The notes under the pieces are model-generated. The model had not been told where the DNA came from and did not search any database. It worked only from the letters and a program-made list of their open reading frames with translations. From Rhizobium leucaenae USDA 9039 (lineage in GTDB: Bacteria; Pseudomonadota; Alphaproteobacteria; Rhizobiales; Rhizobiaceae): DNA of 64,000 nucleotides. The position numbers and the translations under genes are program-made. Every line of letters starts with the position of its first letter. Within the stretch, counting starts at the first letter, position 1. The stretch lies in contig NZ_AUFB01000013.1 in assembly GCF_000426285.1 (NCBI RefSeq), positions 62,001 to 126,000 of the forward strand. Direction: 5' to 3'. This document shows, piece by piece, positions 59,869 through 64,000 of this stretch.

Positions 59869-61734
59869 ATGTGGAGGATTCGGAAATTTGGCGTGGCGAT
59901 ACGTTTGTCTATCGCATTCGGGTTGCTGTTGTGCGCAATGGGAGTTCTGTCTCTTTCGTCAATCAGCCAGGTCGACGAGATCAACGGGAAGCTCAGCCTC
60001 ATAAATGGCAGTAATAGCCAAAAATTTCGGAATGGCATCGATATGCTGGGCTCGGTCCGCGATCGAGCGGTAGCATTGCGCGACATCGTTTTGACTGACT
60101 CGAATACGGATCAAGCCACGACAATCGTGATGATGAGAAAGCTACAGGCATCCTACGCTTCCAACTTCGCGGAGTTGCAAAAGGCCGTTAATTCCGACGT
60201 CGCCAGCACCCCCGCAGAGCGTCGCCTCGCTGAGGGTCTGACGGCTTTTCAGAATGACGCCGAGCCTTTGATTGCCGACGTCACCAAGTTGACGCTCGAC
60301 GGAAAAAGAGACGAGGCAAAGCCGCTGCTCTTAAATGAACTGAGACCCAAGTTGACGGCATGGATTGGTGCTCTGAACAAGTTGATCGATTACGAGCAAG
60401 CTCTAAACCAAGGCGTTGGTGGCAAAGTTAAAGCAGCTTCTGATGAATTTAAATTTCTGACGCTAGCTGCGCTCGGCATAGCTGCCTTGTTCGGAGTAAC
60501 CGCGGCATCGCTCACTATCCGCTCCATCATCGTGCCTCTGGCGAAACTACAGCAGTCAGTCCTGCAAATGATCGCCGGCGACATGGAAATTGACCAAATA
60601 CTCGAGCGACGGAAGGATGAAATCGGTCAGCTCGCGCGGCAGATATCCGGCCTTAAGAATCATCTTTCAGAAAAAGCGGAGCGCGATGCGGTCGCCGAGC
60701 ATCATCGACAGGATGCCGAGCGGCGGCGTTTGGAGAACGAAGGAGAGGAGCGCCAGCGGGCTGCCGAACAGACCAGTTCCGCCGTCGAACAAGTTGCCGA
60801 TGCACTGAGGCAGTTATCGAAAGGCAACCTTCACATTCAGCTTGATCGGCCTTTCACGGGAGCTCTTGAGCCGCTCAGATTGGACTTCAATTCAGCGATT
60901 AGCCAGCTTCGCGATGCAATGTCCGAAGTAAACGACAATGCGCAGGCGATTGCTGCGGGGGCTGAAGAAATCCGTACTTCCTCGAACGAACTCGCGGTGA
61001 GAACGGAGCAGCAAGCTATAGTCGTCGAGCAAACGGCTTCTGTCCTCGCAGACATGACAAGGCAGGTGGTGGACGCAAGCCATAAAGCTCACGCAGCAGG
61101 GATCCTCGTCGGCGAGACCAAGGAACATGCCGAGAGGTCAGGCACCATAATGCGCGAGACTATTGAGGCCATGACAAACATTCGGTCTTCTTCGGTCGAA
61201 ATAGGCAATATTATCGGTGTCATCGATGAAATCGCATCTCAGACAAACCTTTTGGCTTTGAACGCAGGCATTGAGGCGGCTCGGGCCGGGGAGACTGGCC
61301 GAGGGTTCGCGGTAGTAGCGCAGGAGGTCAGAGACCTGGCGCAAAGGTCTGCGGCGGCGGCGAAAGAAATCAAGTCTCTGATCAAAATATCCAACCTGCA
61401 TATCAATGATGGGGTCCAGCGTGTGCAACAGGCCGGCAACGCTTTGGGCCAAATCGTTGTTCAGGTGCAGAGCGTCAATCAGAACGTCGACGCCATTGCT
61501 CAGGTTTCTCGCGTCCAAGCCGACGGGCTCAAGGAAATCAATTTCTCAGTCGGTAAGATCGAATCAGCGACACAGCAGAACACAGCTATGGTGGAAGAGT
61601 CGACTGCTGCCGTGAACAATCTCGCGAAGGAGACCGCATCGCTTTTCGAGATGCTATCCAGGTTCCAAATTGCCGATGGGCCGGCAAAGACGAACCGCGC
61701 AGAGGAGCCAACGCTTTATCTAGTCGTGGCATAG
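59869..61734 (+). CDS. Methyl-accepting chemotaxis protein
   Basis: 621 aa. N-terminal membrane helix (LSIAFGLLLCAMGVLSLSS), a periplasmic four-helix-bundle-type sensor of about 155 residues, a second helix (FLTLAALGIAALFGVTAASLTI) and a HAMP region (IIVPLAKLQQSVLQMIAGD). The cytoplasmic hairpin tip is DEIASQTNLLALNAGIEAARAGETGRGFAVVAQEVRDLAQRS. The end (PTLYLVVA) lacks a CheR-binding pentapeptide of the NWETF type. GGAGGGGAAATA precedes the ATG. The heptamer operator right upstream suggests it senses the substrate of the RLP pathway. Confidence 0.93.
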   Translation: MWRIRKFGVAIRLSIAFGLLLCAMGVLSLSSISQVDEINGKLSLINGSNSQKFRNGIDMLGSVRDRAVALRDIVLTDSNTDQATTIVMMRKLQASYASNFAELQKAVNSDVASTPAERRLAEGLTAFQNDAEPLIADVTKLTLDGKRDEAKPLLLNELRPKLTAWIGALNKLIDYEQALNQGVGGKVKAASDEFKFLTLAALGIAALFGVTAASLTIRSIIVPLAKLQQSVLQMIAGDMEIDQILERRKDEIGQLARQISGLKNHLSEKAERDAVAEHHRQDAERRRLENEGEERQRAAEQTSSAVEQVADALRQLSKGNLHIQLDRPFTGALEPLRLDFNSAISQLRDAMSEVNDNAQAIAAGAEEIRTSSNELAVRTEQQAIVVEQTASVLADMTRQVVDASHKAHAAGILVGETKEHAERSGTIMRETIEAMTNIRSSSVEIGNIIGVIDEIASQTNLLALNAGIEAARAGETGRGFAVVAQEVRDLAQRSAAAAKEIKSLIKISNLHINDGVQRVQQAGNALGQIVVQVQSVNQNVDAIAQVSRVQADGLKEINFSVGKIESATQQNTAMVEESTAAVNNLAKETASLFEMLSRFQIADGPAKTNRAEEPTLYLVVA

Positions 61735-61780
61735 CAGAGCCGATGCAAAGCAGGACTTTCATTTTATGCCCGGTGTGATC

Positions 61781-61797
61781 TCCCTCCCCCAGAGGGA
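61781..61797 (+). terminator. Hairpin after the chemoreceptor gene
   Basis: TCCCTC (61781-61786) pairs with GAGGGA (61792-61797), loop CCCCA, 46 bp after the stop. No T-run. The rest of the 776-bp gap 61735-62510 contains the operator at 62300 and otherwise no gene I can support. Confidence 0.35.
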
Positions 61798-62299
61798 CTA
61801 GCATCTGCCGAGGACCGAAACCCGACGACGCAGCAATCTACGGAGGGGAGATTGGCGGCGCTGGAAACTCAGAGGGCCGCTGACCTGCGGTAAGCGGCCG
61901 GAATTTTTGAGACGCCTTTTTATTAACCGGAAGGTCAATAAGGCGGCCCGGCGTTTTAAGCCGGCAAGGCACGTTCTCCACTTAAGACGCGCCAGGTTCG
62001 CCGCTCTCGAAGGACTAGGGACGGAATAGGGACATCGAGCCGGCACAAGCGTTCGGTTGCCGTTTTCGGGAGTCGAGTTGCGACGGCGCGATGATAGGAT
62101 GCGGCTTGCCCTGGTCGCCAAACAGGACTCGTCGGCTCCAAGATCTCCTAACATTTGTGCACACAAGGCAGTGGAACCTCGATGTGGTCGAGGGCAATTC
62201 TCTGCGATCAATCCAGTGACCGATCGATGCCTCGACGGAGGCCGTACTCGTTGCCCTTCAAGACTCCACCAAACGGCAGAAAAAGTGCTTGCCATATTG

Positions 62300-62322
62300 G
62301 GTATGACATCATACCTTATACC
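62300..62322. promoter_or_regulatory. Heptamer operator G (TRAP transporter)
   Basis: GGTATGA-CA-TCATACC is a perfect 16-bp inverted repeat (62300-62315), followed directly by a third heptamer TTATACC (62316-62322). It lies about 190 bp upstream of the TRAP start and is the best example of the consensus. Confidence 0.72.
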
Positions 62323-62510
62323 TACGCGCAGAGGAGCACAGTGCGCGGAATTCGTGGGAACGCACTTTAGAGACCACTCCGGAAACCGATCGGGCTTTTC
62401 CGAGAGGAGCAGTGCGCCCGCGCGAGCGTGGGAGGACAGGTTTTGAGAAATACCCGACTGCGTTGCATCCGCACGCAAACGATCAGGCCTTACCTAATGG
62501 GGAGGCCACT

Positions 62511-64000
62511 ATGACGGTTCACGGAGCCATCGAAGATGTCGCAAGGACCTCAAGCCTGGCAGCAATGGCACGCAAGATCGAACATGCCTTGGTAAGGTGC
62601 CTGGAGATACCGGTAGCACTTCTGGTGCTTTGCGAAATTCTTCTACTGTTTTCAGCCGTTGTCGCCCGGTACGTATTCCACGTCCCGCTGGTTTGGTCGG
62701 ACGAACTGGCGTCAATCTTGTTCCTCTGGCTTGCTATGCTTGGTTCCGCCGTCGCTTTTCAGCGGCAGGAACACATGCGCATGACGGCGGTGGTCACCGC
62801 ATTGAAGGGCGATACACGCCGCTTCGTCGAACTGGTTTCGGTCGCCGCAGCACTTGCCTTTCTCGTACTAATCCTGCCCGCATCTCTGGAATATGCCACC
62901 GAAGAGTCCTACGTCTGGACGCCCGCGATGAATATTCAGAACTCATGGCGCGCCTCGGCGTTGCCGACGAGCTTCGCTTTGATGCTTGTTTTCGCGGTGT
63001 TGCGGCTTCTGCAGAGCTCGAATCTCCGTCTCGCGCTCGGTGCGATTGCTGCCGTGGCAGCGGTCTTCTGCTTGTTTTGGGCGCTGAAGCCGGTCTTCGC
63101 CGGTCTCGGAAACCTCAATCTTCTCGTCTTCTTCGTCGGCGGCGTTGCGGCGTGTGTTTTCGGCGGCGTGCCGATCGCCTTTTCATTCGCGATCGCTACA
63201 TTCGGCTACCTTATATTGACCACCAGAACGCCGCCTCTGATCATTGTCGGCAGGATCGATGAAGGTGTCAGCCATCTGATCCTTCTTGCGATCCCTCTGT
63301 TTGTGTTTCTCGGCCAACTTATCCAGATGACGGGTATGGCACGGGCGATGGTTGCGTTCCTCGCCAGCCTTCTTGGCCATGTGCGCGGCGGGCTTCACTA
63401 CGTGCTGGTGGCTGCGATGTATCTTGTATCTGGGATTTCAGGATCGAAGGCCGCCGACATGGCCGCCGTCGCGCCCGTGTTGTTTCCGGAGATGAAGGCG
63501 CGCGGCGCAGACGAAGGCGATCTTGTCGCACTTCTGTCGGCGACGGGCGCCCAGACTGAGACAATCCCGCCTAGCATCGTCTTGATTACAGTGGGATCCG
63601 CTACCGGGGTGTCGATCGCCGCGCTGTTCACCGGCGGTCTTCTCCCCGGCCTTATTCTGGCGGTAACCCTTTGCTTCTTGGTCCGCTGGCGCTGCCGCAA
63701 CGATGATCCGAGCCACGTCAAGAGGGCAAGTCGACGGCAGATCGGCAAGCTGCTTCTCGCTGCACTGCCTGCCCTTGCGCTTCCGTTCGTCATCCGCTCA
63801 GCTGTCATCGAAGGTGTCGCCACGGCGACGGAAGTTTCGACAATCGGCATTGCTTACTCGGTAATCGCGGGCCTTCTGTTCTACCGTCAGTTCGATTGGC
63901 GCCGACTCAAGCCGATGCTTGTCGAGACGGCGAGCCTATCCGGTTCGATCCTTCTGATTATCGGCGCGGCCACGGCGATGGCTTGGGGCCTGACGCAATC
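62511..64000 (+). CDS. TRAP transporter permease, fused DctQ-DctM, 3' end outside window
   Basis: At least 496 residues, open to the window edge. The DctQ-like small permease part (about residues 20-165) has ALLVLCEILLLFSAVVARYVF, PLVWSDELASILFLWLAMLGSAVAF and RMTAVV. The DctM-like large part starts near LNLLVFFVGGVAACVFGGVPIAFSFAI and includes AIPLFVFLGQLIQMTGMARAMVAFL, VSGISGSKAADMAAVAPVLFPEMKARG and SATGAQTETIPPSIVLI. It takes up carboxylates with a Na+ gradient and needs a DctP binding protein, not seen here. GGGGAGG precedes the ATG. The heptamer operator upstream points to an acid-sugar substrate. Confidence 0.92.
   Translation, partial: MTVHGAIEDVARTSSLAAMARKIEHALVRCLEIPVALLVLCEILLLFSAVVARYVFHVPLVWSDELASILFLWLAMLGSAVAFQRQEHMRMTAVVTALKGDTRRFVELVSVAAALAFLVLILPASLEYATEESYVWTPAMNIQNSWRASALPTSFALMLVFAVLRLLQSSNLRLALGAIAAVAAVFCLFWALKPVFAGLGNLNLLVFFVGGVAACVFGGVPIAFSFAIATFGYLILTTRTPPLIIVGRIDEGVSHLILLAIPLFVFLGQLIQMTGMARAMVAFLASLLGHVRGGLHYVLVAAMYLVSGISGSKAADMAAVAPVLFPEMKARGADEGDLVALLSATGAQTETIPPSIVLITVGSATGVSIAALFTGGLLPGLILAVTLCFLVRWRCRNDDPSHVKRASRRQIGKLLLAALPALALPFVIRSAVIEGVATATEVSTIGIAYSVIAGLLFYRQFDWRRLKPMLVETASLSGSILLIIGAATAMAWGLTQ

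Noticed and set aside
27879..62322. Heptamer repeats as plasmid replication iterons or a CRISPR-like array
   Set aside because: Each cluster has only two to four units, they are spread over seven promoters, and no rep or cas gene is present.
61798..62478. 226-codon minus-strand open frame in the gap after the chemoreceptor
   Set aside because: No recognisable motif, Arg/Ser-rich composition, it would run across the heptamer operator, and no ribosome-binding site is seen.
1..64000. tRNA, rRNA, CRISPR arrays, insertion sequences, riboswitches
   Set aside because: I looked for their hallmarks by reading and found none I could support; dedicated searches were not possible here.

Overview
The window is GC-rich, densely packed alphaproteobacterial DNA. 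Gene families and order (four CUT2 sugar ABC transporters, FCD-type GntR regulators, BKACE, DUF1537 kinases, EryH/EryI-like isomerases, a DUF3422 protein) point to Rhizobiales (Rhizobium/Ensifer/Agrobacterium-like), probably a catabolic region of a large replicon. I see no rRNA, tRNA, CRISPR array, replication gene or intact mobile element. Only two relics are visible: a pntA scrap at 25062-25217 and a doubtful recombinase-like scrap at 59623-59793.

Region 1 (1-9.1 kb, minus strand): a GntR repressor candidate, a beta-hydroxyacid dehydrogenase and a long operon (carboxymuconolactone-decarboxylase-like protein, 127-aa protein, alpha/beta hydrolase, CUT2 transporter with two permeases, aldehyde dehydrogenase cut by the window edge). 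Three copies of CAGA-N3-TCTG, two inside an identical 19-bp block, mark the three promoters. Region 2 (9.4-18.8 kb, minus): a pepD-like M20 peptidase, two cupins, a CUT2 transporter, araD, araB and a LysR regulator. Region 3 (19-25.3 kb): LysR, three SDRs, a RibD-C/DHFR-like reductase, a DeoR regulator and the pntA relic.

Region 4 (25.3-45.7 kb) is the most interesting. It holds a RuBisCO-like protein (RLP), a DUF1537 kinase, a BKACE, three aldo/keto reductases, a lactonase-like MBL protein, an SDR, a CUT2 transporter and a GntR regulator. Beside them is an operon of transketolase, fructose bisphosphatase, class II aldolase, an EryH/LerI-like TIM-family isomerase and an EryI/DerI-like RpiB-family isomerase. 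By analogy with the D-apiose/3-oxo-isoapionate pathway, the RLP would decarboxylate a phosphorylated 3-oxo acid to L-erythrulose 1-phosphate. The two isomerases would convert this to D-erythrose 4-phosphate. The Calvin-like enzymes would then process that product through sedoheptulose bisphosphate. There is no phosphoribulokinase, so this is not carbon fixation.

Region 5 (46-58 kb, plus) is one long operon: CUT2 transporter, SDR epimerase, GntR, LeuB-like dehydrogenase, small monooxygenase-like protein, HAD dehalogenase, aldehyde dehydrogenase, otnK, otnC and a second epimerase whose C-terminus is frame-shifted. It looks like a tetronate-type acid-sugar pathway ending in dihydroxyacetone phosphate. 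Region 6 (58-64 kb): a DUF3422 protein, a chemoreceptor and a fused TRAP permease cut by the window end.

A heptamer (GGTATRA), in tandem or inverted around a 2-bp spacer, recurs at seven promoters from 27.9 to 62.3 kb. It links the AKR/lactonase operon, the ABC/RLP operon, the kinase/SDR divergent promoter, the GntR at 39.4 kb, the transketolase operon, the chemoreceptor and the TRAP transporter into one putative regulon.
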